56,210 bases of DNA from contig NZ_JAANIG010000030.1 of the NCBI RefSeq assembly GCF_011174675.1, positions 1-56,210 on the forward strand, in the 5' to 3' direction. How positions within the stretch are numbered: the stretch's first letter is position 1; the number at the start of each line of letters is the position of its first letter. Under the pieces are notes generated by a model that was not told where the DNA came from, ran no database searches, and saw only the letters and a list, made by a program, of their open reading frames with translations. Position numbers and translations under genes: made by a program. Of this stretch, positions 35,242 through 43,057 are shown one piece after another. The DNA is from Perlabentimonas gracilis. Lineage in GTDB: Bacteria; Bacteroidota; Bacteroidia; Bacteroidales; Tenuifilaceae.

Positions 35242-35430
35242 ATGGTATCTGAATGGTTCAGACCAAAAATTTTGAGGCATATTGTTAATAATACTAGTCT
35301 AACACTATGTAATATTTTCAACTGCCTAACCAGCGATATAACAAATCATACACTATTAAGAAACCGTTTAATTCAAAGATATGGGCGCCAACAGGGAATT
35401 ACAGAGGTATTTGCAGAATTTGGGTTTTAA
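35242..35430 (+). pseudogene. Truncated metallopeptidase C-terminus (module 2)
   Basis: 62 residues from ATG 35242 match only the last ~65 residues of the 33050 peptidase, starting at its WFRP motif. The stretch FNCLTSDITNHTLLRNRL and the following RYGRQQ are nearly identical in protein and DNA (about 35320-35400). The HExxH region is absent and there is no export signal. It ends by overlapping the next lipoprotein gene by 50 nt, exactly as in module 1. It is either a remnant or a displaced 3' cassette. Confidence 0.75.
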
Positions 35431-35869
35431 ATTGCTCGTAGTTCTGCAAATTTTCATTACCTCTCGTGAACGTGAGGTGATTGCGGAGTATTCTCTTCTT
35501 AACAAGTTGGATAAAGAAATTGAGTTGTTTCTCTATATGAGTAATGACCCTTTTGAGGGCGAGGTGAATGAATCTTACATCATCCCTAAAGAAGATTATG
35601 TGAAGTTCGTTTCCTTAAAAACAAATGATAGAAGTGGTTTTGGAGAAAAATACTTTATTGAGCGTATCGACTCAGCAAAGCTGAAAATTGAAGGATATGA
35701 GTCATTTGTGGCAATTTGGCGCAGTATGGATGATTTTGAATATGCAGAGGGATTTGAATCTCTACCCGATTTTTTTGCTTATAATAATTGGGGAGGCAGG
35801 AATAAAATTCAACACGGTGGTAGCCATGCAGAGTATCGTTTTACGTTGAAGTTGCAGGAGAAAAGGTAA
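35381..35869 (+). CDS. Small lipoprotein-family protein without intact lipobox (module 2)
   Basis: 162 residues, starting inside the truncated peptidase C-terminus (50-nt overlap). The N-terminal hydrophobic stretch LGFKLLVVLQIFITSRERE resembles the signal peptides of its relatives, but SR stands where they have SC, so lipidation is probably lost. The mature region carries the family pattern: YSLLN, YFIERIDSAK, FVAIWR, YAEGFESLPDFF. It is strongly diverged from the other two copies while the overlapped peptidase segment stays nearly constant. It could be decayed or secreted in soluble form. Confidence 0.65.
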   Translation: MGANRELQRYLQNLGFKLLVVLQIFITSREREVIAEYSLLNKLDKEIELFLYMSNDPFEGEVNESYIIPKEDYVKFVSLKTNDRSGFGEKYFIERIDSAKLKIEGYESFVAIWRSMDDFEYAEGFESLPDFFAYNNWGGRNKIQHGGSHAEYRFTLKLQEKR

Positions 35870-35879
35870 ATGGGATAAA

Positions 35880-35910
35880 TTGAGGGTTTGACTTTAAGTC
35901 AAGCACTCAA
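35880..35910. repeat. 31-bp palindrome family, copy 3
   Basis: TTGAGGGTTTGACT / AGTCAAGCACTCAA arms around TTA with one mismatch, 10 bp after the module 2 gene. Confidence 0.8.
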
Positions 35911-35913
35911 TAC

Positions 35914-36228
35914 TATGACCAACCTACCTACGGGGATGCCTCCCGCCCTAATGCCGGCTACTGTGGCATCGGCGAAATGTGGGGCTACTACATTGGCGGG
36001 ATGCTGGCAACGCAGAATTTACCGGGGGATTGGTATGAAGCCGAATGGAAGTGGTTTAGGCCGTACATACTAAAACGACTTGTTGAGAATGCAGGTTTAA
36101 CTCCCAAACAAATCTTTGATTGTATGACCAGCGATGTGAATACTCATGAGAAACTGAAACAAAAACTTATTTCTAGGTATGGAAAAGATACACAAATTAC
36201 TTCAGCATTTAGCCATTACGGTTTCTAG
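35914..36228 (+). pseudogene. Truncated metallopeptidase C-terminus (module 3)
   Basis: An open frame without a usable early ATG reads TYGDASRPNAGYCGIGEMWG and on to SAFSHYGF, matching the 33050 peptidase from just after its HExxH helix. DNA identity is very high over about 35926-36010, then falls. The first in-frame ATG is 35977, inside the GEMWGYY motif. The catalytic helix and export signal are missing. It ends in the same 50-nt overlap with a lipoprotein gene. It retains more of the peptidase than module 2 and is more diverged at the C-terminus, so it is not a simple copy of module 2. Confidence 0.75.
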
Positions 36229-36658
36229 CCTTGTGCTCGTATTTTTTTTAAGCGGCTGTTTTGATAAGGAGAATACTATGGAATGGTCTGTGCATAATTG
36301 CTTTGATGACGATGTTGAACTTTTCGTCTATTCTAATAATGAAAACTTTGCAACAAAATTACATAGCCCTTTCACAATTGAGGCAGCCGACAGCACAATA
36401 ATATTTGAAATAGTTATGCTTCGCGGCGGTAGCAGCGATTTTACGCGGTATATTGATTCTGCTAAAGTTAAAACGGTACACGATGACATATACATTGCCA
36501 TATGGCGAAAGGATCAGGAGCCAATTTTTGCTGAGGGTTATGATATTGAGCAGGATTTTTTCGATTGGACAGGAGGGGATATCCCCTTTCACTATATGCT
36601 AGTCTACTCCGAGGATCATGTTAAGTTCAGGTTCTACCTGAGTAATGAGGAGCAGTAA
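36179..36658 (+). CDS. Small lipoprotein overlapping the peptidase remnant (module 3)
   Basis: 159 residues. Signal LVLVFFLSGC gives a lipobox with Cys 27. The mature part shows the module family pattern: MEWSVHN, RYIDSAKVK, IYIAIWRKD, FAEGYDIEQDFF. The gene starts 50 nt before the end of the truncated peptidase and is followed 25 bp later by the palindrome. It appears intact, which contrasts with its truncated neighbour and suggests the small lipoprotein is the part under selection. Confidence 0.75.
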   Translation: MEKIHKLLQHLAITVSSLVLVFFLSGCFDKENTMEWSVHNCFDDDVELFVYSNNENFATKLHSPFTIEAADSTIIFEIVMLRGGSSDFTRYIDSAKVKTVHDDIYIAIWRKDQEPIFAEGYDIEQDFFDWTGGDIPFHYMLVYSEDHVKFRFYLSNEEQ

Positions 36659-36682
36659 TGCTCTTACACTAACTTATGCTTA

Positions 36683-36713
36683 TTGAGGGTTTGACTCCAA
36701 GTCAAGCCCTCAA
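36683..36713. repeat. 31-bp palindrome family, copy 4
   Basis: TTGAGGGTTTGACT / AGTCAAGCCCTCAA arms around CCA, followed by TACTAAGCAGATTCTTT as in copy 2. Confidence 0.85.
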
Positions 36714-36824
36714 TACTAAGCAGATTCTTTTATGATTGGAACAGCAAAAATGGATACTTGATACTTCAGCTAAAGCCGTAGTGGGCACCTAAGCTTAAAA
36801 AAATATTAATTATCACATAGCATT

Positions 36825-37427
36825 ATGAATAAGTTTAATAAAGTATTGATTATAGGAGCCCTTACGCTCCTTTGCCTAGAAACTCAGGCTCAGTTTAGCC
36901 TGACCGGGGGGCTTAACCTTTCTCGTTTTTCGACAAATTCAACAATTGAGGGCTACACCCCCGGAAGTGTAAAACTTGGATTTTATTTGGGAATCAACAA
37001 GGGGTTTGAAATCACAGAAATGTTGTCAGTTGATGCGGGGCTCCTTTTAAATTTCAAGGGGGAGAAGTATGAGTACTTCAGCACAGAATATTTGAACCTA
37101 ATTTACTTCGATGTGCCTGTTGTAGCTAAAGTTCACTTCAATCTACTTGGAATCGATAGCTATGTAGGCCTTGGCCCATATCTGGGTATTGGTATTATGA
37201 GCACATATTACGATAGCAACGGAAGAAGTTATTCTCTTATAGTAAGCAATGCCAACGAGAGCGCTTACCAGCGATTCGATTATGGGCTTGCGTCAACAGC
37301 AGGAATCCGTTTTGGGCGGGTGGGATTAAACATATCCTACACGCACGGCTTGCCCAATGTGAATCAGGGGCTCTTTTTAACCCAAAAGAATAGGGTGTTT
37401 TCCCTTGGGGTAAGCTATTACCTTTAG
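36825..37427 (+). CDS. PorT-like outer-membrane beta-barrel protein
   Basis: 200 residues; signal peptide about 1-22 (CLETQAQ). The mature protein opens with SLTGGLNLSRF and continues LGFYLGINKGFEI, VDAGLLLNFKG, FDVPVVAKV, SYVGLGPYLGIGI, and ends VFSLGVSYYL. This is the layout of the outer-membrane beta-barrel (OMP_b-brl_2/PorT-like) group, common in Bacteroidota. The group is often of unknown function; PorT itself belongs to type IX secretion, but nothing here points to that system. Confidence 0.75.
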   Translation: MNKFNKVLIIGALTLLCLETQAQFSLTGGLNLSRFSTNSTIEGYTPGSVKLGFYLGINKGFEITEMLSVDAGLLLNFKGEKYEYFSTEYLNLIYFDVPVVAKVHFNLLGIDSYVGLGPYLGIGIMSTYYDSNGRSYSLIVSNANESAYQRFDYGLASTAGIRFGRVGLNISYTHGLPNVNQGLFLTQKNRVFSLGVSYYL

Positions 37428-37479
37428 CTGTGATTATAATATGAACAGATAGTTCGTATGGACTTTTTAAAGGTTGATT

Positions 37480-38079
37480 ATGAAATATTTTTTTGTACTG
37501 GTTTTAGTTTTCCTTTTGTGGGGAAACCAAGCAAGCTACTCTGCCAATCGCGACAGCATCCAACACCGGCTAGGTGTGTATTCGATGGTTTCAGTAGGAG
37601 GTGACGATTATCCCGGTCAAATGCTGGGTGTGGAGTATGGCCTAAGGAAAGGATTCTATGGCGTATCATTGGGCTACTCCCAGTACCATTTTAGCGACAA
37701 ATGGTTCTTTCCATACTGGCCCTCCGATCTTTACATACCCTACTCATACAGCTCCAGGCTTGTTAGCCTAACCCCCTTTATCCAACCCATTAAGAAAAAA
37801 TGGTTTGGGGTGGTTGTAAATGCAGGAGTAACTTTTTCCCGAGAGGACCAGTTACGATCAACGATTACTACTCCAGTAGAGATATTTCCTGGCAACTATA
37901 GACTTGAAGGGGAATACATACTTGTAACCAACTATTTTTTTGGAGTAACTTGTGGTATTGGGTTCGATTTTGAGCTGTCAAAATCATTAACTCTTTTCGC
38001 AAATAGTAAGTTGATAATTATGCAATCTCCTGGAATTGGGCAGATACTGGTTGGGGCTGGAGTGCGTTTCAATATATAG
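37480..38079 (+). CDS. Outer-membrane beta-barrel protein, duplicate B
   Basis: 199 residues from ATG 37480; an upstream TTG at 37474 adds two residues. Nearly identical to the gene at 29966-30562 in protein and DNA, including the SANRDSIQHRLGVYSMVSVG start and GVRFNI end. Differences concentrate in QYHFSDKWF and QLRSTI, at the same two loop positions as noted for duplicate A. The two copies bracket the whole lipoprotein and metallopeptidase island in direct orientation, about 7.5 kb apart, so recombination between them could delete or amplify it. Confidence 0.8.
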   Translation: MKYFFVLVLVFLLWGNQASYSANRDSIQHRLGVYSMVSVGGDDYPGQMLGVEYGLRKGFYGVSLGYSQYHFSDKWFFPYWPSDLYIPYSYSSRLVSLTPFIQPIKKKWFGVVVNAGVTFSREDQLRSTITTPVEIFPGNYRLEGEYILVTNYFFGVTCGIGFDFELSKSLTLFANSKLIIMQSPGIGQILVGAGVRFNI

Positions 38080-38168
38080 CATAGGTCTGAAAATATAAGC
38101 AAACCCTTTAAGCATATGCTTTCAGTCGATTGATTCTCCTACATTTGGCGGATTGGTTGGATGATAAT

Positions 38169-38213
38169 ACTCACGGGGTGACTTTATGCTGAGCATATAA
38201 TCACCCCGTGAGT
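38169..38213. repeat. Hairpin with 13-bp perfect arms
   Basis: ACTCACGGGGTGA (38169-38181) and TCACCCCGTGAGT (38201-38213), spacer 19 nt. A related single arm, AATACTCACGGGATGA, lies near 32460. It could terminate the barrel transcript or be a mobile palindrome. Confidence 0.65.
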
Positions 38214-38470
38214 AACTTATTTGAGTTGCTTAACTGAGTGAATAATCCATCAGTTAACGGACAGGTTGGATGACCCTGCTTGCCAGCAGGCAGGATGCCT
38301 AACGGCGTCTGAGTAGGCAGGTTAGTTGATTGCCGATTACCACCAACCAACAACTCATAACTTATCCGACTTTCCGACTTTCGACTTTCTGACTTTCGAC
38401 TCTAAAAAAACGAAGCAAGCACCCAAAAAGCACTCACTCCGTTCTTTCGTTTAAACATCAAAATAGGTGC

Positions 38471-39679
38471 CTATTCCAGCTCTCGCTCCACATCCTTATC
38501 GCCACGACCCGAGAGGTTCACAACGGCCAAATCGCCTTTGCCTTTTAGCATTTTGGCGGCTAGCGCTACGGCGTGGCTCGACTCCACCGCTGGGATAATG
38601 CCCTCAAGGTGCGATAGCAGCTTGTAGCCCTCAAGGGCCTCATCGTCGGTTACAGGGAAGTAATTTGCTCTTCCTTTATCCATAAGGTATGCGTGCTGTG
38701 GGCTTATGCCCGGGTAATCCAATCCGGCAGCTATGGAATGCGACTCAACCGGATTTCCATCGGCATCCACTAAGCAATACGAGTAGGTTCCCTGAAAAAC
38801 GGCGGGTTTACCCAGCGATAAGGTTGCGGCGGTATTCTCTAGTGTGGCTTTTCCACCACCCTCGGCGCCAAAAATTTCTACTTCCACATCTTCTAAAAAG
38901 CCTGAGAATAGCCCAATGGCATTGGAACCACCACCAACACAGGCAAATATTGATTGGGGTAATCTGCCTTCGGCATTTAGTATTTGCGCTCGCGCTTCCT
39001 GTCCAATTACGCTTTGGAAGTAGCCCACCATTCGTGGATAGGGGTGAGGCCCAACCTGCGAACCCAGCAGGTAGTAGGAGTCGGGATGCTCAATGTAGTA
39101 TCCCAAGGCAGCATCAACAGCATCCTTTAAGGTTTTTGTGCCTAGATCGGTGGCAATAACCTCGGCTCCAAGTAGCTTCATACGGCGCACGTTAAGCGCT
39201 TGGCGCTCAACATCTATAGCGCCCATAAAAACTTTGCAAGGTATGCCCATGAGTGCAGCAGCTGTAGCTGTTGCCACGCCATGCTGACCAGCGCCCGTTT
39301 CGGCAATAATCTCCTTGGCACCCATGCGCTTGGCAAGAATTATTTGCCCAATGGTATTGTTAATTTTGTGCGCACCTGTGTGGTTCAAATCCTCGCGCTT
39401 TAGGTAGATGGTTGAGCCAATGTGCTCGCTCAATCGACGAGCATAGTATAGTGGCGATGGTCGGCCCACGTAGGTTTTTAGGTAGTGAACAAACTCCTTT
39501 TGAAACGATTCGTTGCGAACTTCCCTATCGAAAGCCTCGGCAAGTTTAGCCAAAGGCTCGATAAGTACTGGGGGAACGTACGCACCTCCATAATTTCCGT
39601 ACATTCCATCGCTATGGTTTAGCATTGTGCTTAGGGGCGATACTTGAACTTGTGTGTATGTGATATTTGTGGTTTCCAT
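38471..39679 (-). CDS. trpB: Tryptophan synthase beta chain
   Basis: 402 residues, the usual length for the short TrpB1 type. The PLP lysine lies in HTGAHKINN (Lys 105), the substrate loop is AETGAGQHG, and the phosphate-binding GGGSNAIG is intact. It joins indole and serine to make tryptophan, normally with TrpA. Here it stands alone: no trpA or other trp gene is next to it, and no leader peptide or attenuator was seen upstream. An isolated trpB in this phylum may act with a distant trpA or salvage free indole. The start ATG (complement at 39677-39679) is unambiguous. Confidence 0.96.
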   Translation of the reverse strand: METTNITYTQVQVSPLSTMLNHSDGMYGNYGGAYVPPVLIEPLAKLAEAFDREVRNESFQKEFVHYLKTYVGRPSPLYYARRLSEHIGSTIYLKREDLNHTGAHKINNTIGQIILAKRMGAKEIIAETGAGQHGVATATAAALMGIPCKVFMGAIDVERQALNVRRMKLLGAEVIATDLGTKTLKDAVDAALGYYIEHPDSYYLLGSQVGPHPYPRMVGYFQSVIGQEARAQILNAEGRLPQSIFACVGGGSNAIGLFSGFLEDVEVEIFGAEGGGKATLENTAATLSLGKPAVFQGTYSYCLVDADGNPVESHSIAAGLDYPGISPQHAYLMDKGRANYFPVTDDEALEGYKLLSHLEGIIPAVESSHAVALAAKMLKGKGDLAVVNLSGRGDKDVERELE

Positions 39680-39770
39680 AATTTCTTTTTTTTACTGATT
39701 TTTAACTTGTTTTGATTTTGTTGATTCAATCAATCTGCCTAACGAAGGTAGGTCATTCAATCTTTTTAGA

Positions 39771-39800
39771 CGCTGACAGGTGCTTTGCACGCTGTCAGGT
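39771..39800. repeat. Partial copy of the intergenic GCTGACAG/CTGTCAG element
   Basis: GCTGACAG and CTGTCAG arms around GTGCTTTGCACG match part of the larger elements at 51911 and 55971. The surrounding gap (39680-39973) contains no gene. Confidence 0.6.
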
Positions 39801-39973
39801 CATTAATCATCCAATCAACCTTTTATAATTCTCGTGCACATTATAGCATTGCACACAGCGCCCACGTAGGGCGCACGCTTTTGCTGGGCGGGGAGGCCCC
39901 GCCAACGCCATGTCCAAATCAGTATTAGAAAAAAATGGTTCAAAATTGTGAGTTGATGCGATTAAAAAAAAGA

Positions 39974-40000
39974 AAGGCCGCAGGGGTTACCTGCGGCCTT
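39974..40000 (-). terminator. Rho-independent terminator of the symporter gene
   Basis: AAGGCCGCAGG (39974-39984) and CCTGCGGCCTT (39990-40000) pair perfectly over a 5-nt loop. On the minus strand the stem is followed by a T-rich run (complement of 39963-39973). It lies 163 bp after the symporter stop and upstream of trpB. Confidence 0.85.
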
Positions 40001-40162
40001 ATATGGTTACTTGAGTAGTAGCAATAAGGTTAACGCCCCCTAGTTTGAGAGTTTTTACCTTGCCACCACCAAGAAATGCAAATCATTGTTGTCATTTTGC
40101 TATATTCTACTCCGCAAATTAAAATACATTTATTTTGATAACCAAACATTATCTTAAAAAAA

Positions 40163-41608
40163 TTATGCGAGAATATTTTTTCTACCTGGGAATAAGTACG
40201 ATAGAATAATAAAAACTACCAACGAGGCGGTGATGCCAAAAATATTGGGATCTAAGTTAAATGGTAGATTCACCCCTAGTATGGTGAGCGTTAGGGTTGT
40301 ACCGCCCCCAACAAGCATACCCCAGAATGCCCCTATGGTACTTCCTCGTTTCCAGTAAAATGCGCCTAGAACGGGAATAAACAGTCCACTTACCATGAAT
40401 GCGTATGAGTAGAGCATAAGCTCCAGCACATTCTCCATTTGCCATGCAAACAGTAAAGCGAGAACACCTATTACCAGCGTTATGATTTGCGAAACTCTAA
40501 GAGTGGACTTTTGCCCTTCGGGCAATTTAAACAGCTTACGCAAAATATCGGTTTGCACGTTGCCCGATGCCGCCATAAGGCAGCTATCGGCAGTTGACAT
40601 GATGGCCGAGAAATACGCCGACATCATAAGCCCCATTAATCCCACGGGCAGTATGGTGCGAAGGAGTAGGGGTAAACCCATCTCGGCATCCAAATCGCTG
40701 CCGGGGCCAAAATCCATATAGGCAAACATACCATTCTCAAAGGCTACTCGGGCAAACAGACCAAGGATAACACCCATAAATGCCATTAGGGGCCACTCAA
40801 AAATTCCTGCAATATACCACGCACGTTGCGCTTCCTTGGCGGTGCGGGTTGAGTAAATTCGTTGGTAAAGGGTCATCCCCACAAACCAGATGGGAATAAT
40901 TGTAACTGCCCAGTTTAGCAGCGTTTGCCACTCCACATTGTTGAGTGCCATGAAGTCGTGCGATAGGGTTTCCCTAATGGCCTCCACTCCGCCAATGGAT
41001 TGGTATCCCAAGGGAATCCCAATGAGTATGAGCCCAGCCATTAGTATAATCCACTGGAAAGTATCGGTGTATATCACCGCTTTTAACCCTCCCATTACAG
41101 TGTATAGCACAGTTATTACACCCATTATTATTAGGGCAGTATTCAAATCAAGATTATGGAACGATGCCGATGCCAGCTTTGCACCAGCAAGTAGCTGCGA
41201 GCTGGTGAAACCTATGTAACCAATGGCTGAGATTATGCCAGCCAATAGGGCAACCCTAGGGCTATAGAAGTGCTCAAAAAGTTGAGGAAACGTAAAGAGT
41301 TTAAGTTTAGATGCTATTTTACTAGCTTTGGGTATAAGGAAAACAGCGCTAAGCCATGCGCCAATTAGGCCAGTGAATAGCATCCACGATCCCGATAAGC
41401 CCATAATAAACCCAAGACCACCAAGACCAATGGAGAACCCACCGCCCACATCGGTGGCTACAACTGATAATCCTACGTGAAAACTGCTCATGGTGCGGCC
41501 ACCTACATAGTAATCGTCGGCATTTTTGTTCCTTCGGAGGAAGTAGTACCCAATACCCAGCACAAAAATCATGTAAACTACAAATACGGAGAGGTCGATA
41601 ATATGCAT
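40163..41608 (-). CDS. Sodium:solute symporter (SSS family)
   Basis: 481 residues with about 13 hydrophobic helices spread over the whole length, including an N-terminal DLSVFVVYMIFVLGIGYYF. The conserved YYVGGRTMSSFHVGLS segment after helix 1 and a GWGF-like GGGFSIGLG stretch follow. SAYFSAIMSTADSCLMAAS in the helix 8 region is the sodium-site signature of the family. It imports a solute (sugar, amino acid, vitamin or carboxylate) with sodium at the inner membrane; the substrate cannot be predicted. It has its own promoter at 41720-41750 and its own terminator. Confidence 0.93.
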   Translation of the reverse strand: MHIIDLSVFVVYMIFVLGIGYYFLRRNKNADDYYVGGRTMSSFHVGLSVVATDVGGGFSIGLGGLGFIMGLSGSWMLFTGLIGAWLSAVFLIPKASKIASKLKLFTFPQLFEHFYSPRVALLAGIISAIGYIGFTSSQLLAGAKLASASFHNLDLNTALIIMGVITVLYTVMGGLKAVIYTDTFQWIILMAGLILIGIPLGYQSIGGVEAIRETLSHDFMALNNVEWQTLLNWAVTIIPIWFVGMTLYQRIYSTRTAKEAQRAWYIAGIFEWPLMAFMGVILGLFARVAFENGMFAYMDFGPGSDLDAEMGLPLLLRTILPVGLMGLMMSAYFSAIMSTADSCLMAASGNVQTDILRKLFKLPEGQKSTLRVSQIITLVIGVLALLFAWQMENVLELMLYSYAFMVSGLFIPVLGAFYWKRGSTIGAFWGMLVGGGTTLTLTILGVNLPFNLDPNIFGITASLVVFIILSYLFPGRKNILA

Positions 41609-41719
41609 AATACTAACTTTTTGCTGCGCTGTGTATGCTCAAGGAGTGCAGCTAGATTTAATTCGAAAAATTTGACCCATGGGTGATCATGCAGATTTGC
41701 AATCCCGATTCCCATATCA

Positions 41720-41750
41720 CAAATCTATGGTTTTGAAATTTAAATATCAA
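41720..41750 (-). promoter_or_regulatory. Promoter of the symporter gene
   Basis: On the minus strand, TTG (41750-41748), a 20-nt spacer and TAGATTTG (41727-41720) match the Bacteroidota consensus, leaving a leader of about 105 nt before the start codon. Confidence 0.6.
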
Positions 41751-41885
41751 AAAAAGTTTACTACAGGATTGATAGTCTTATGCTTGCTAATACTATTATT
41801 ATCCTATGCTAAAATGGATGAATATACTTGACCGGAATCTCAATATTTTGTAAATTACCAGTGAATCCTTTAAAATGATAATGCT

Positions 41886-42983
41886 ATGGACGACAAACTA
41901 ATTGTAATAGCCAACGAGACCTATACCAGTGCGTTAGTTCTCCAAAGTTACTTGGAGTCCAATGGTATAAAGTGCTATCTAAAAAACGTGAACCTAGTTC
42001 AGCCTAACGTTTCGGATAATGTAAAGGTTCAAATAGCCGAAAACGATGTCGAAAAGGCTATCAAGCTTCTGGCTGCATATCGACAGGAGAAAGCCAAGGG
42101 GGAGGGACAGCCTCGAAAGATACTGGTACCTGTCGATTTTTCCGAGCATTCGAAAAATGCTGCCTACTTTGCGCTTAAGCTGGCCAATATCTATAAATCG
42201 GAGGTTAAAATACTGCACGTTTTCAACTCGCCAGTGGTCGATATGATTCCATTTACCGATGCGGCTAGCATCCAGATTGATGTAGATATTAGTTACCAAA
42301 TTCTACAGAAAACGGCCAAGGAGAATCTAATCAAGTTTTTTAATAAGCTTCGTAAGTTTGCAGATGATAACGGGATGAAGGATGTGCGTATTGGATACTC
42401 GCTTTGCGAGGGGTTTGCATCCTACGCCATTGTAGATATGTGTAGGCGATATAAGCCAGGGATGATTATTATGGGTACCAAAAGCGAAGGGTTTAGAAGT
42501 ACCGAGCTGGTGGGCAGCGTTGCTGCCGAGGTGGTTCGCGATAGCGAAGTTCCCATACTGGTGATACCCGAACACGCTAACCTGAAGGGTATTGATGAGG
42601 TGAAGAACGTGCTGTATGCTACCCGTTTCGATGATAACGATTTTGTGGCCATACGCAAGCTGGTTACCATACTCTCAGGCTTTAGCGTAAACCTGGTTTG
42701 TGCTAACGTAACCGACGATCCAGACAACAAAATGATGCTGGCTAAGCAGAAAAGCTTAAAAAATTACGCCAAAAAGACCTTTAAGAAGACCCCTATTGAG
42801 TTTGAAATGATTCGCGGCAAGAGCGCCTCTGAAGCTTTTAAGGGCTACATAACTGGTAAAAACATCAACCTAATGGCATTAACAATGCATAAGCGGGGTG
42901 TACTAGAGCGATTATTCAATCCATCGCTCACACGTAAGATGCTTTCCGATGCTGAAATACCTTTGCTAATTTTTCCCGAATAG
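41886..42983 (+). CDS. DUF2007 domain fused to two universal stress domains
   Basis: 365 residues. Residues 2-65 match the DUF2007 putative signal-transducer pattern (VIANETYTSALVLQSYLESN, then IKCYL and a QIAENDVEKAIKLL end). Residues 77-213 are a UspA domain (RKILVPVDFSEHS; IIMGTKSEG with TELVGSVAAEVV). Residues 223-365 are a second, degenerate UspA domain (KNVLYATRFDDNDF; LMALTMHKRG). The G-2x-G-9x-G(S/T) ATP loop is only partly recognisable in the first and absent in the second, so ATP binding is uncertain. It is cytosolic and probably responds to stress or energy state. It is transcribed alone and ends at a bidirectional terminator shared with yebC. Confidence 0.85.
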   Translation: MDDKLIVIANETYTSALVLQSYLESNGIKCYLKNVNLVQPNVSDNVKVQIAENDVEKAIKLLAAYRQEKAKGEGQPRKILVPVDFSEHSKNAAYFALKLANIYKSEVKILHVFNSPVVDMIPFTDAASIQIDVDISYQILQKTAKENLIKFFNKLRKFADDNGMKDVRIGYSLCEGFASYAIVDMCRRYKPGMIIMGTKSEGFRSTELVGSVAAEVVRDSEVPILVIPEHANLKGIDEVKNVLYATRFDDNDFVAIRKLVTILSGFSVNLVCANVTDDPDNKMMLAKQKSLKNYAKKTFKKTPIEFEMIRGKSASEAFKGYITGKNINLMALTMHKRGVLERLFNPSLTRKMLSDAEIPLLIFPE

Positions 42984-43002
42984 GGTTGAAGAATTATTAC
43001 GC

Positions 43003-43036
43003 AAAAAGCCAGAACATAGCGAGTTCTGGCTTTTTT
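43003..43036. terminator. Bidirectional terminator
   Basis: AAAAAGCCAGAAC (43003-43015) and GTTCTGGCTTTTT (43023-43035) form a perfect 13-bp stem with a T-run on each strand, between the convergent Usp and yebC genes. Confidence 0.9.
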
Positions 43037-43057
43037 GCATATAAAAATGCAGGTGCA

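Noticed and set aside
39680-39770. trp leader peptide or attenuator before trpB
   Set aside because: No Trp-rich short frame and no competing hairpins were seen; the only good terminator belongs to the symporter gene.
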